A stretch of DNA of 19,367 nucleotides from Calycina herbarum. Lineage: Eukaryota > Ascomycota > Leotiomycetes > Helotiales > Pezizellaceae. Of this stretch, positions 1 through 9,526 are shown piece by piece (position 1 is the first letter of the stretch; the number at the start of each line of letters is the position of its first letter). The notes beneath the pieces were generated by a model. The model was not told where the DNA came from, searched no databases, and was given only the letters and a program-made list of their open reading frames with translations. Location: contig LLEY01000345.1 of the NCBI GenBank assembly GCA_001414485.1, positions 1-19,367 of the forward strand, in the 5' to 3' direction. The translations under genes were made by a program, and so were the position numbers.

Positions 1-123
1 GATTTCAATTTCAGATTTTTTTATAAATAAATACGTAAAGTGCACGGTTATGCACAGACGTTTTTTGTATAGGTTTTGAAGTGCGCAGGGTCCTGATATG
101 CGCAGGGTCCTGATAAACCACGT
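1..123 (+). mobile_element. Right end of a Fot1/pogo-like DNA transposon (rest outside window)
   Basis: Positions 81-123 match the right TIR of the complete element at 16502-18361. They contain two copies of a sub-repeat (here with an extra G, CAGGGTCCTGA instead of CAGGTCCTGA) and end in ATAAACCACGT, followed by TA at 124-125, the expected target duplication. Positions 1-80 would be the element's 3' non-coding part, but they do not align obviously with the other copy, so the element inside the TIR is inferred. Only the TIR is directly supported. Confidence 0.75.
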
Positions 124-128
124 TATAC

Positions 129-193
129 AAAGAGTCCTTTATACACCGTATATATATTCCGAATACGTATATATAAAAGAGTTCTTTATACAC
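129..193. repeat. Pair of 18-bp near-identical direct repeats
   Basis: AAAGAGTYCTTTATACAC occurs at 129-146 and again at 176-193, differing at one C/T position. It lies between the Fot1 TIR and the TA microsatellite. Origin unknown; it may be a small duplication inside an older repeat. Confidence 0.6.
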
Positions 194-230
194 ATGTGTA
201 TATAACTAGGTCCTAGGACGTCTACCTAAG

Positions 231-302
231 ACATATATATATATATACATATATATATACACATATATATACATATATATATATACATATATATATATAT
301 TT
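231..302. repeat. TA-rich microsatellite
   Basis: About 70 bp of alternating TA with occasional C (ACATATATAT-type units). It separates the left transposon end from the truncated gypsy coding region and may mark the breakpoint where the retroelement lost its 5' part. Confidence 0.85.
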
Positions 303-356
303 ATACCCTTGACTTCTGCCTTCTGCCTTCTGTTCTCTTACGTAACTATTTTAATA

Positions 357-2159
357 ATATTCGACAAAGAGTTACTTACTATAGTACTTGCTTTAGAATA
401 TTAGAGGATCTACCTTCAGAGTGTTAGACACCTAGTAACAGTGCTTACTAATTACTTAAATCTGAAAACATTTATAACAACTAAGGAACTAGTTACCAGG
501 CGCCTAGCTAGGTGGTTTAAAACCTTAGCCGGATTTAAGATAATTATTTAATATATTAGCAGTACGAGCAACGCTCGAGCCGATGCTCTTAGCTGGAAAC
601 CTAGCTATAAGAATAATAAGAAATATATTAATACGGTAATATTAAGGTATAATAAGAATAGTGATTTAGTACCTATAGTATATAAGATCGTATTTATAAC
701 ATAGGACAAAGACATTTAAAGAGAAAAGATTTAAGAAGCTTAGAAGAGAGCCTGTTCTGATTTAGTCTTATAAGTAGAAGTAGAAGGACCAACGCCGAAT
801 AGAAAGGATTTTATAGATATATATCGAGCTACGAATAATTAGAATAATAAGGAACGATATAAAAACGGAAAACTTTAGGTTCCTAATTCGTATATAAAGA
901 AATTTGTTAAGGAATACTATTTAGCGCCTGTCTATAGATATCAGGGAATTCGTCGAACTCTTTAGAGAATAAAATAATATTACTATATTAAGAGAGCGTC
1001 GAGGGTGGTTAAGGAAGTAATAGTAGAATATAATACTTATACTAGGAATAAGGCTTCCTACTATATATCTTATAGATAAATAAACACTACTATAATACTA
1101 TAGTTATCTTAGAAATCAGTATCTTAGGATTTTATTATTAAATTACTAAAATCTAAAGACTCGATAATAGAAGTTAAGTATAACTCGATCCTGGTTATTA
1201 TAGAACAACTTACGAAATATATGATTTTAGTACTATATATAGAGTTAAGTACAGCGGAGGAATTAGCATTTATATTCCTTAGAGAAGTAGTCTTAAGACA
1301 TAGACTATCTAAAGAAATACTCTTAGATAGAGATAAACTCTTTACCTTGAAATTTTAGATCGCTCTTATAGAACGATTAGGTATAAAAAGAAAGCTTTCG
1401 ACAGCTTTCTACTCTTAAACAAATAGAGGAAACGAACGTATAAATCAAGTAGTAGAAACATACCTTCGTTATTATATAAACTACTAGTAAGATAACTAAG
1501 TAGAACTGCTGCTCTTAGCATAGTTTATCTATAATAGTTTAGTAATAGAAACAACCCTTGTTATACTATTCTACGCTAACTTTGGATATAAATTATTAGT
1601 GTATTAAGAACCACTGTCTACAACTATCGACAACTAACTTACTCGTATTTAAGTCTTAAAAATTAAAAGTCTATATAAGGAACTTATAAAGGATTTACAG
1701 TTCGTAGCCGAAAGAAACACGTACTACTATAACAAACGACGTAGTTAAGAGCTAACGCTAAAAGAGAGAGATAAAGTCTATCTAGTATAGAAAAACATCG
1801 ATATAAAAAGACTAAGTAATAAACTAGATTATAAAAAACTTAGACTATTTAAAATTAAATAAGTTAAGAGATCTTTGAATTATAAACTAGTATTACTAAA
1901 GATAATAAACATCTACCTAGTATTCTATATATCCCTACTCGAACTAGCACTACTAGGAGTACTACTAGCTCTAATTATAGAAATTCAACTAATAAACCTA
2001 AACGCCGAGTACAAAGTTAAGAGGATTCTTAACTATAAACTTATCAGAAGACAAGTTAAGTACTTAATTAAATAGTTGGATTACCTATACTTAGAAAATA
2101 CTTAGGAGCTAAAAAGCAATCTTAACTATTACTTAAGGAAACTTCAGAAGTTCTACTAA
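357..2159 (+). pseudogene. pol: Gypsy Pol relic: RNase H, integrase, chromodomain
   Basis: One unshifted frame, interrupted only by stop codons. From 357 it reads FDKELLTIVLAL, then TNYLNLKTF (the usual D of TDxxxL is N), then RRLARWFKTLAGF and NARADALS at about 495-595, the hallmark end of gypsy RNase H. Around 860-950 is an H2C2-type zinc finger with its two His codons read as Tyr. From 1128 comes the integrase core, with DFIIKL, ILLDRDKLF and an ERINQ Glu, so the D-D-E positions remain. From about 1740 the C-terminal region reads YYNKRR, VFYISLLE and AEYKVKRIL..RRQVKYLIKW, a chromodomain that in living elements guides integration to histone-marked chromatin. The longest remaining open stretch is 1875-2075. 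Inactive relic. Confidence 0.85.
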
Positions 2160-2658
2160 CAAACCCTAGGGCTGCCTAGAACTCGGGACTAGGATCGGAT
2201 AGAGACATATTATTAGAAAGGACCTGCTTAACGAAAGAAGCTATCTCGAAGACAGAAAACCAGGAAGATAAGGACTCGAGAGGAGGGCTCGAAGGAGGAG
2301 GACTCAGAGGAGTAATAGAGAGTCGCTTACGTATAAGACCAAAGAAAAACCGACACATAGGTTTTCAAGGTCTAGGGGAAGAAACGACGAGATAGCTAGA
2401 ACTATCGTAGGACCTTTTCGACCGAATGTACTTAGAGTACTAAGAGGATTTAGAAAGCTCTAGGAAACAGCGGCGAGACTGTTTTCGACAAAAAGAACAA
2501 GTCTCCGCTAGACGTTACGCGGATTCGATTCGCACCGTAAGAGCTAAACGCTCTTTTCGTTTAGTATAAGAAGAGGACATGTTTATATATAAGGAAAGGT
2601 CGATATCTTTCTAACAACATATTTAGGGTTATACTCTAGCGTAGGGACACGCTAGGCT
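2160..2658 (+). other. Gypsy 3' region between Pol and polypurine tract
   Basis: About 500 bp between the chromodomain and the LTR. The Pol frame can be followed past the TAA at 2157-2159 into a Glu/Ser/Arg-rich stretch around 2270-2320, and the region keeps more G+C than the rest of the block. It may be a low-complexity C-terminal extension of Pol or a 3' untranslated region. The minus-strand frame at 2176-2358 is a shadow of this low-complexity sequence. Confidence 0.45.
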
Positions 2659-2668
2659 AAGAAGGGGA
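2659..2668 (+). other. Polypurine tract of the gypsy element
   Basis: AAGAAGGGGA lies 3 bp before the LTR start TGTTACGAA at 2672. A purine run at this place primes plus-strand DNA synthesis in LTR retrotransposons, which supports placing the 3' LTR start at 2672. Confidence 0.7.
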
Positions 2669-2671
2669 TAG

Positions 2672-3137
2672 TGTTACGAATCACGTACTAGTACGTAAAT
2701 AAGTGAAGTCTAGACGACGCTCTAATAGAACAAGCACTATTTATAACCCTGATAGGCGGAAAGGATTAGATATAGAAGGACATATAATCCTAAGGATCTT
2801 ATTATAGTTATATTATATAACTTATTTAGGAATAGTTAGGTAATAGAGTCTAGTTTTAAGAAGCTCTAGAAATAAAGTCGGACTCTATCTTCTAGACTCC
2901 TACTAAGCAGGACTCTAAACATAAACGAAGGTTCTATATAAGACTAGCACGTCTGCTATTAGATAGAAGCTTCGTACTTAACTTTAGTTATTAATCTTAT
3001 TATCTTATTTAATATCTTTGATATAAGTAACGAGTTCACTTCTAAGTAAACAACCCGACGTATCTATACTTCTTACCTATATACTAATCTTCGAGACTTA
3101 GTTATCTTTGTTTAGTTCGTTTAAGTTTCGTTATAAT
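2672..3137 (+). repeat. 3' LTR of the gypsy element
   Basis: It begins TGTTACGAAT directly after the polypurine tract. It shares long near-identical stretches with 15938-16391, for example around 2923-3030 versus 16187-16292 (CGAAGGTTCTATATAAGACT is common to both). Differences between the two are mostly C/T and G/A. The 3' boundary is uncertain by tens of bases. Confidence 0.7.
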
Positions 3138-3890
3138 ATATAGTAGAAGTAGTAGCTATAAAATACTTTAAGTACTAGAAGTAGAGTTATATAATACGCT
3201 TCTATAAATAAGATAAGAGATATACTTAGTATAGCCTTTGATTATCGGAATAATATACGCTTATAAATTCAAAGTTTTAAAGAATTATAGTATATATATA
3301 TACTATAGCTTATATACGTATACCTTATATACGCTTATACTATAGTATATATAGTAAAGATATAGTAGATTATAAAAAGAATATATAGATAAAGAGCTAT
3401 AAAATACTAAAGTTTTTAAGTAAAAAGCTTAAGAATTAACTAAGTTATTACTAGTAGTATAAATAGAGGTTTTTAAAGTTTATAATACTTCTAAAACATC
3501 TTAAACTAACGTCTAGTTTCGGCTCTGGATTTACTATTATCCGGTACGACTAATTAAAAAGTACTACTAATTAAAAAGACCGACTCTCTCGTAGGTAGGA
3601 AGGTAGTAGGTAGAAGAGTAGGTCGAGGACTCCGACGATTATAATTTGAAATATAAGTCTGATTTTCTTATTAAATTATTCTAAACTATTAGTAAAATAT
3701 CCTTAATCGCTCGCTTTTACTTATAAGGGTTTTCAGTTAGCTCTCGAGGGTGAATAATTATGAAAAGATTTTTTTCTAAATAGGTTAAGATAATACTCTT
3801 ATATATATGTTTCTCGTCTTATTATTAGGAATTTCCTCTTATCTTCTTTATCTTATTATCTACTATTTTATCGTATTATCAACTCTCTCT
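3138..3890. other. Unassigned AT-rich, RIP-like DNA
   Basis: About 750 bp with no coding pattern that I recognise. It holds a perfect 22-bp TA-rich palindrome at 3286-3307, a 13-bp direct repeat (ACTAATTAAAAAG) at 3549-3561 and 3566-3578, and TTCGGCTCTGGA at 3518-3529, which recurs in unmutated DNA at 3995-4006. Composition returns to normal close to 3890-3900. Confidence 0.6.
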
Positions 3891-3994
3891 CTTATGATCA
3901 TTGCCTATTTACACCCCTTCCTCAATGTACCTGAAATACGGTTTAAATAGCTAACTACATAGATCTGGAACTATATTTATTCACTCACTCCAAC

Positions 3995-4125
3995 TTCGGC
4001 TCTGGAAAAATAGAGAAAAGCCGGTGGCGAATGATCGACGCTTGGCAGGGGTCAACCCGGCAGAGGATGGAACTCCCGCGATACCCGACTTCTCACCGCC
4101 AAACACCAACCACCGGGAAAAATAG
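3995..4125. repeat. GC-rich block, possible intact copy of a short repeat
   Basis: A GC-rich stretch between two copies of GGAAAAATAG (4004-4013 and 4116-4125), with an inverted CCGGTGG/CCACCGG pair just inside. Its start, TTCGGCTCTGGA, followed soon by CCGGT, also occurs at 3518-3545 in an AT-rich, probably mutated form. That suggests a short dispersed repeat with a mutated and an unmutated copy. No coding sequence seen. Confidence 0.35.
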
Positions 4126-4154
4126 CTCAGAGGATAGTTGAGTTCCTCTGAGCT
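4124..4154. other. Perfect 11-bp inverted repeat (hairpin)
   Basis: AGCTCAGAGGA at 4124-4134 and its exact reverse complement at 4144-4154 enclose a 9-nt loop. It lies about 90 bp upstream of the TATA-like box of gene A. It could be a cis-regulatory palindrome, a transcribed hairpin or the scar of a mobile element. Confidence 0.6.
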
Positions 4155-4246
4155 TTTGCTCTTTTACTTGTACTCCTCTTCATACTCACCCAATTGGTCT
4201 TTGAATAGCTCCAATACTACATCTCTATTGCAACCCTACCGACCTG

Positions 4247-4253
4247 TATAAAA
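4247..4253 (+). promoter_or_regulatory. TATA-like box of gene A
   Basis: TATAAAA, 96 bp before the ATG at 4349, in an otherwise pyrimidine-rich leader without competing in-frame ATGs. Distance and sequence fit a fungal TATA element. Confidence 0.5.
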
Positions 4254-4348
4254 CTGCGCATATCGCATCAATTGAGCTTTCGAAGTCAACAGAGTTACCC
4301 GACACAGTACTCGAGTACACCACACCGTCTCGTCACCTTCCATTCACG

Positions 4349-5266
4349 ATGGCATATCCAACACCACCACCCACGTCTTCCCCAAAAGACGACGTCAAAC
4401 ACGACTACCGCACAACTCAAGACTTCCGCAGCTACGACACCCCCCAACAAACACCAGCATTGAACCGAATTCCAGCTCAAGAATCCTACTTCCACGCCGT
4501 CTCCGCCCCCAGCTCTCCCAGACAACCCTACGCAAAACCATACGGTCCTCCCTACCAAAACCAAGCACAAATCAGTAATGGCCCAGAGCAAAAGCTCTAC
4601 CGTTCCAACACCGAGTCCCCAAAGCACTTTTACGCACCACATGCCCAAAAGCTGAACGATTTCAACGTCTCAGGACGAAATCAAAGACCCGCCGACCCCA
4701 TTTACAATCGACGACCCGCCAGCGTTTCTCCCCCTCTTTACCACGATAACTCTGAACGCCCTACTCGTCCCAGCTCCGGCCAGCGAAAACGAACACCCCC
4801 TCCTCGACCACTATATTTCTCTCCCACGAACAGACCTCCTTCTCCCTACAATGTCTCTCGTCCTCAGCCACGTCCGGGCTTTATGCAGCGAATGAAGGAT
4901 AAAATTACATATTGGGTTCGCAGATTGATGAAGTGGGCGAAACGAAATCCTATCAAGGCGGGGTTCGCGAGTGTTATACCTTTTATGCTGGGGGCTGGTG
5001 CGATCAGAGCTATTGCGGAATTGAGTAGTGTCAGCAAGACATTATTCAGTAAATTGGAGATGGGTATGGGAGGAGGTAAACCGGGACAGAAGAGGAAGCC
5101 TGTTTTGAAGAAGGATTGGGAGTGGGGATTGAACCACTTCGTTGGGTTTGGAGGAACCAAGGGTGGACCGTTGGATGGTATTATGAAAGTTTTGCAGATG
5201 TTCATGTTCGTATTTTCCTTTCTTTCCCCTGAGCAACCTCAACCACCTTCTGAGAACGAAAGCTAA
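4349..5266 (+). CDS. Gene A: proline-rich protein of unknown function
   Basis: A single-exon frame of 305 codons, ATG in good context (CACGATGG). Residues 1-175 are low complexity, rich in Pro, Ser, Tyr, Gln and Arg, and probably disordered; there is no signal peptide. Residues 176-305 look like a folded, conserved region. It has a basic amphipathic stretch (MKDKITYWVRRLMKWAKRNP, 181-201), a hydrophobic segment (about 203-223, possibly membrane-associated) and a Gly-rich KPGQKR linker. A WEWGLNHFVGFGGTKGGPLDG motif (258-276) and a second hydrophobic stretch (278-292) follow. I know similar C-terminal patterns only from uncharacterised fungal proteins, so no function is assigned. Codon use and composition are normal, unlike the AT-rich block 450 bp upstream. 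The antisense frame at 4295-4648 is a shadow of the Pro-rich codons. Confidence 0.8.
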   Translation: MAYPTPPPTSSPKDDVKHDYRTTQDFRSYDTPQQTPALNRIPAQESYFHAVSAPSSPRQPYAKPYGPPYQNQAQISNGPEQKLYRSNTESPKHFYAPHAQKLNDFNVSGRNQRPADPIYNRRPASVSPPLYHDNSERPTRPSSGQRKRTPPPRPLYFSPTNRPPSPYNVSRPQPRPGFMQRMKDKITYWVRRLMKWAKRNPIKAGFASVIPFMLGAGAIRAIAELSSVSKTLFSKLEMGMGGGKPGQKRKPVLKKDWEWGLNHFVGFGGTKGGPLDGIMKVLQMFMFVFSFLSPEQPQPPSENES

Positions 5267-5740
5267 TAATTGTTGCCCAAATAGGAACCACTACGCAAGA
5301 CTCACACCCAGCGCCGTACCAAGAGCAGCCTGTATCCTCCTCGAACTGTATTTTTTAGAGAAGCTCTGATGAAGGCAATGGGTCTTGATGTATAAATGAG
5401 AGAAATGCTATTCATGATTGAGCCCGAAAGCTGGAGGAACAGAACACACGCGAAACGCGAAATGCATAAAAGTACGATATGAGGGAATTAGATTCGAAAA
5501 CGACACACAAATAGATATGAGGGAACGAATTTACTGATTTGATGGACATTTGCCCAAGTTTTGATGCACCATGATTTCGCTTTGCTAGCTTTCGCTTTCG
5601 CTTTCGTTTTCTTGCTGAAAATGGAGGAAACATGGACTCGGAAAATACGAGATATCTTTTCTGAAAGTATTTGTTGCTCTCTCTCTCTCTCTCTCTCGCT
5701 GATATCAATTCTCTTATTTATATGTCTGACCACCATATAG
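5267..5740. other. Intergenic region between genes A and B
   Basis: The 3' flank of gene A and 5' flank of gene B. It contains short TTTCGC tandem units around 5585-5612 and a pure CT run at 5677-5697, about 45 bp before the start of gene B. Pyrimidine-rich runs like this are common just upstream of transcription starts in filamentous fungi. An ATG at 5722 opens a short out-of-frame reading frame (5722-5796) overlapping the gene B start. Confidence 0.55.
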
Positions 5741-8700
5741 ATGACATTTACGCCGCTTGTTTCCCCCGCAGTAACACCCACCGACCCGCATTCTAAAAGT
5801 ACCGAGTTTACCGTACCTGGGGCCTACTTCAGCCCATTAATTTCTCCTATTATTCATGCTCAAAATCAACAGCAGTCAAACATAAATGCACAACGACTCT
5901 CGACCGCTAACACCTCCTCGACCATGGGTCTAGGTAATCTCCAGGATGCGCAAGAGCCAAGAGACGATTGGGAGATAGAGTCAATTGTTTCTCTCAAGAC
6001 CACCCGTGATAGCGCACTTGGTACAAGCATCTCATCTGATATGTCCTCTCAGAACATTCCCAAAACCGCGTAAGAAGAGGTACTTGCTATTATTAGCTCC
6101 GACTCTGAATTAATAGAGTTATTCAAAGGGGCAGTCCGGAAGATGGACGACAAGCCTCGATTTGTCCGCAACATAAGACGACTTTTTCTCATGTTTCACA
6201 GGGATCTTCTCGCTAATGCGAGAGATGTAAGGGAAAAGGACGCGGCAATGATAATCAAACGGCACGCTGAGTGGTTAGCAAATAGAGTCTATGATCTCGG
6301 CCATCCGGAGAGTCATTCAAGAAAGGATGTGATGACTGCACATCTTAAACAACATGTCGATAATCGGCCGCTACTTGAAAGATATCTTGCTTCCATTAGC
6401 TCTCAATCAGCAGGATCCGAAACATATTTGCCTTTGGCTCCACAAAACACTAGCAAATTAGAGTCAGATGATGGCAGTAGTGATGGAGGACAGTCTCCAG
6501 CGGACAAGATTGATTACTCGAAATTCCCCAATCTCGAGCACATCCAAAACTTTATAGTGTAAGCAACTTTCCCCTTTGTTACATTCCTTTAACACACCTT
6601 CTCAATGGTTAAGAGGAACTTTATACGTTTGCTCTTCTCGGCTTCCCATGCTAATTTGTTGCAGTGGTGGACCGGCATTCGAGAAATTACGTGTCAACAC
6701 GAAACAATTTGTTCGCCCCAACGAAATACCACCCCCCATAGACCACCCACCACAGCTAGAAGAACACGCTCAGGGGCCTGATGGCAAAGCCCTCAGAACC
6801 TGTTTGCATATCCCACGTGACGCCAGCTCCAATAGTTCTGCCTCTACCACCACTACAAGCCTCACAGTTCCAGATGTTGATTCGGACTGGGATAATGACT
6901 CTGAAGATCTTTCATCAGACCCCGAACTCTATGACGAACTACGGGAAGAACGGATCCCAAACCCTAAAGTTTACTTCGAAAGACTTGCATCTTTAGAAAG
7001 AGAGGTGTTTGAAAACTCTGGTATACACGCCTACAAAAATGGCACTTCCAATGACAATGATGACGACCATCTGTTTCTCCAACCTCCTGTGGTTTCCTTG
7101 CCGCTTACAGGAATCAACAGTGAAGCAATTATATCTCTTATCCGATTCACAAAATCAGAGAAGCTCCTTCATTTATGGGAAACGTACATCCTTGCAGTTC
7201 GCATGTGTAAGAACCTGACTTGCCTTCGAGACTTCGGCTTTTGCCAATCCTTTATCTCGTTTTTGACGAAAGATCAGGATCGTGCAGGTGTCGCCAAAAT
7301 TATGCAGATTGAAATTCAATCAATTTCTGAATTTGTCCGAGACATTGAAGGCATTGTAGAGGCCGCCGTTATGGAAATCTCACAGATGCAAATAGTGAAA
7401 GCTACACGATGGTCTGTCAATCGATTTATTGAAAATCTGGATCAAGAACGTCGTCTCACTTCTCGGTCCTTGGATCTCCTCTTGTCTATGGGACTGTTGC
7501 CTCATCTCTTATTGAATGACGATCCCTCCATTATTTGGCAATGCGCCTTTCAGACTCTTGATCTCGTTTTGCTCTCCTATGCCGGGTCGCATATCCAGCG
7601 GTTTGACCGTGATCTTATGGATACTGAGATTGAAGCGTTCCAGATACCCCGTAGGTTTGTTTATCACGATGAAACGCTTCGGGGCATCGCCTCATTGTCG
7701 AGTTGTCGGAGTATTATCTTTCGACGCCGGCAACTACAATGCTTGGACAAACTCTTAGGGAAGAAGCAACCTTGAGTTCTTCATCAAGACTTTTCGGACA
7801 ACGGAGATGAACGACTTTGCTTATCAACTACCATTGGAGCGCTGACGGATCTCTGGGGACCTTCGTGCAAAATCCTTAATAACGCCGAACTCGAACTCAT
7901 TAATCAATTTGACATTGGGAATGGAGCGATTGTCCCTTGGTCGGCAAATAACGAAGACCAGAACATGGCTATAGAGGTACATCCTTCAGAGGTCTTTTGT
8001 CACTGGATCGCATCTAAAGATTGGAACGCCCGCGAGCTTGAATTACATCAATCATCATTGCCTAGGCGGCATTTTCTCGAATCAGATGCCCTCCTAGTTG
8101 GCGCCAGCAGTGACTTCGGCCTCTTGATCAATCGAAATTGCACGCCCTCTTTGAAGCGGCTTTCCAGCATCAAAACGAAATTGGATCAGCAAGGCGGTTT
8201 GAGAACTCGAAACACCTATAGGTCTCAACGTTATATTGATTCTCATGCTGTACAGATCCAGGGCACAGCTATGGGGGTTATCTCTGGTACTGGAATCATC
8301 ACATATAAGCGCCGAGAGGGACACACGATGAAGGATGCATTGGTTGAGCGTTGGAGGCACAAACTAAGGAATCCCATGGATCTTGAGGCTTTCAGTGGTG
8401 TTGAGATATCTCTTTGTACTGGTAATGCCAGAAGGCGAAGACTCCTACACCTACTTAGTTCTCCGACTATTCGCAATTACCTACGTGGCATTACATTCCC
8501 GTGGTTCTCGGAGGAATGTGGGTACTCGTACTACAAAGCTTTACGTTGCCCAAAGTCTTTCCGAAAATTCTGGAAAGGCCACCCGGAATACCGAGAAAAT
8601 GTCGGGGATGCTATCTCGACTTGTTTAGATGCATTGGAAGAAACTGGTGTCAATGAGGAGAGTCGTGAGCTCAGAGGGTTTTGGGTAGAATCCTTCGATG

Positions 8701-9353
8701 ATGATGGGGATTCTGACGGAGAATCCGATGGGGAAACAAATGACGATGATGATCAAAAATCATTGGCATCAGGCCCAGACAGACTGCGGTCAACCTTTTT
8801 CGAAGAATGGATTGTGACTCTATTTAGGTCCGAGTACACATGGACAGGATTTTTGGAAGATTCTGAAGAGTCTTTGACAATGGCCGTTCTGAATTTGGAG
8901 TGTCTCGACTTTAACCATGGTGGCTATGGAAGAAGGTGCACTCAGACACAATGTTCCTCAAGCTCAAGAGGCTATCCAGTATTTCAAACATCACTCCAGC
9001 TCAACGAATCGATTCTCAAAGGCGAGAAGTTGAAGCGTGAAAAACTTGATGCGGCGGGAAAAGTTGCGTGGGACGCCAGGGAGGTCAAGAAGGGGAGTTC
9101 CTTATCTTTGGGCAATCATGGGACTTTGAAAGTCCTCGCCTCTTCGGGCAATACTTGCCCTGTTATTATGGAGTGGAGTGGAGTCAAATCCGAGACGTTG
9201 AAAGAGGTTAAAAATGTTGCGATTAATGAGAAGTTGCTGGGTAAGAATGCGGAAAGGCATCATCGAGAACATATAAGGGGGACTTGGGAGTCTAAGCCGC
9301 TGCCTGTTTTGATCTTGTCGAAATCCCCAAAAGTCGCATTTTCAGGGCATTGA
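5741..9353 (+). pseudogene. Gene B: large fungal protein of unknown function, two in-frame stops
   Basis: Two exons (5741-6558 and 6665-9353) join in one frame of 1169 codons, but TAA at 6071-6073 and TGA at 7773-7775 interrupt it. Coding signal continues in the same frame beyond both. The N-terminus (FTPLVSPAVTP, then EFTVPGAYFSPLISP) resembles a segment I associate with PHO4/NUC-1 bHLH regulators, but no bHLH follows. After the first stop comes a helical region (EEVLAIISSDSEL..RFVRNIRRLFLMF), continued over the intron into IVGGPAFEKLRVN. Acidic stretches lie near 6870-6960 and 8690-8755. Past the second stop are LCLSTTIGALTDLWGP, CTGNARRRRLLHLL and FWKGHPEYRENVGDAIS, patterns I recall from uncharacterised Pezizomycotina proteins. 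No catalytic motif seen. The stops look like CAA-to-TAA and perhaps TGG-to-TGA changes in a gene otherwise of normal composition, so it was probably inactivated recently. An upstream exon cannot be excluded. Confidence 0.65.
6559..6664 (+). other. Intron in gene B
   Basis: GTAAGC donor, GCTAAT branch-like site and TTGCAG acceptor; 106 bp, phase 2. Splicing joins HIQNFIV to GGPAFEKLRVN and moves from the first exon's frame to the next without loss. Read unspliced, the first exon ends at once in TAA. Confidence 0.8.
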
Positions 9354-9526
9354 GACAGGGGCAATGGAGTTTTCATCATACCCTTTTGCAAATATTTTTT
9401 TGATATGGTCGTCGTCAATTTCGGCACAGAAACAAACCCAGAGAGCTTTGAATAATTACCCAAGTCGTCTAGTAAATACGAATTTCAACATTGCTATATT
9501 TATCCTTCAACAATGAACACACGTCT
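9354..9526. other. Convergent 3' region between genes B and C
   Basis: 173 bp between the stop of gene B (plus) and the stop of gene C (minus). No conserved coding signal. It must hold both polyadenylation regions if both genes are transcribed. Confidence 0.6.

Larger units (their letters stand above)
357..3137 (+). mobile_element. Ty3/gypsy chromovirus relic, 3' half with 3' LTR, RIP-mutated
   Basis: A 5'-truncated LTR retrotransposon on the plus strand: RNase H, integrase, chromodomain, polypurine tract and LTR occur in the standard Ty3/gypsy order. Reverse transcriptase, protease and Gag are absent from the window. Coding frames are studded with TAA/TAG and AT-rich replacements, as expected from RIP. 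The 5' boundary is placed where the frame first reads as RNase H; the LTR end near 3137 is approximate, taken from where similarity to the second LTR at 15938 fades. Confidence 0.85.

Noticed and set aside
3286..3307. 22-bp perfect TA-rich palindrome as a functional site
   Set aside because: In DNA this rich in TA, palindromes of alternating T and A arise readily; no supporting context.
4295..4648. 117-codon minus-strand frame opposite gene A
   Set aside because: It is antisense to the Pro-rich codons of gene A, has a biased Val/Leu/Trp/Gly content expected from that, and shows no domain.
5412..5781. Two overlapping minus-strand frames of about 97 codons
   Set aside because: They run through the CT repeat (giving Arg-Glu runs) and the promoter of gene B; no protein-like pattern.
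6143..6562. Separate gene starting at the Met at 6143
   Set aside because: The same frame is clearly coding upstream of it (from 6074) and continues through a good intron, so this Met is internal.
7773..7775. Programmed readthrough of the TGA in gene B
   Set aside because: The following bases (GTT) are not the CTA context known to favour readthrough, and another stop (TAA) lies upstream.
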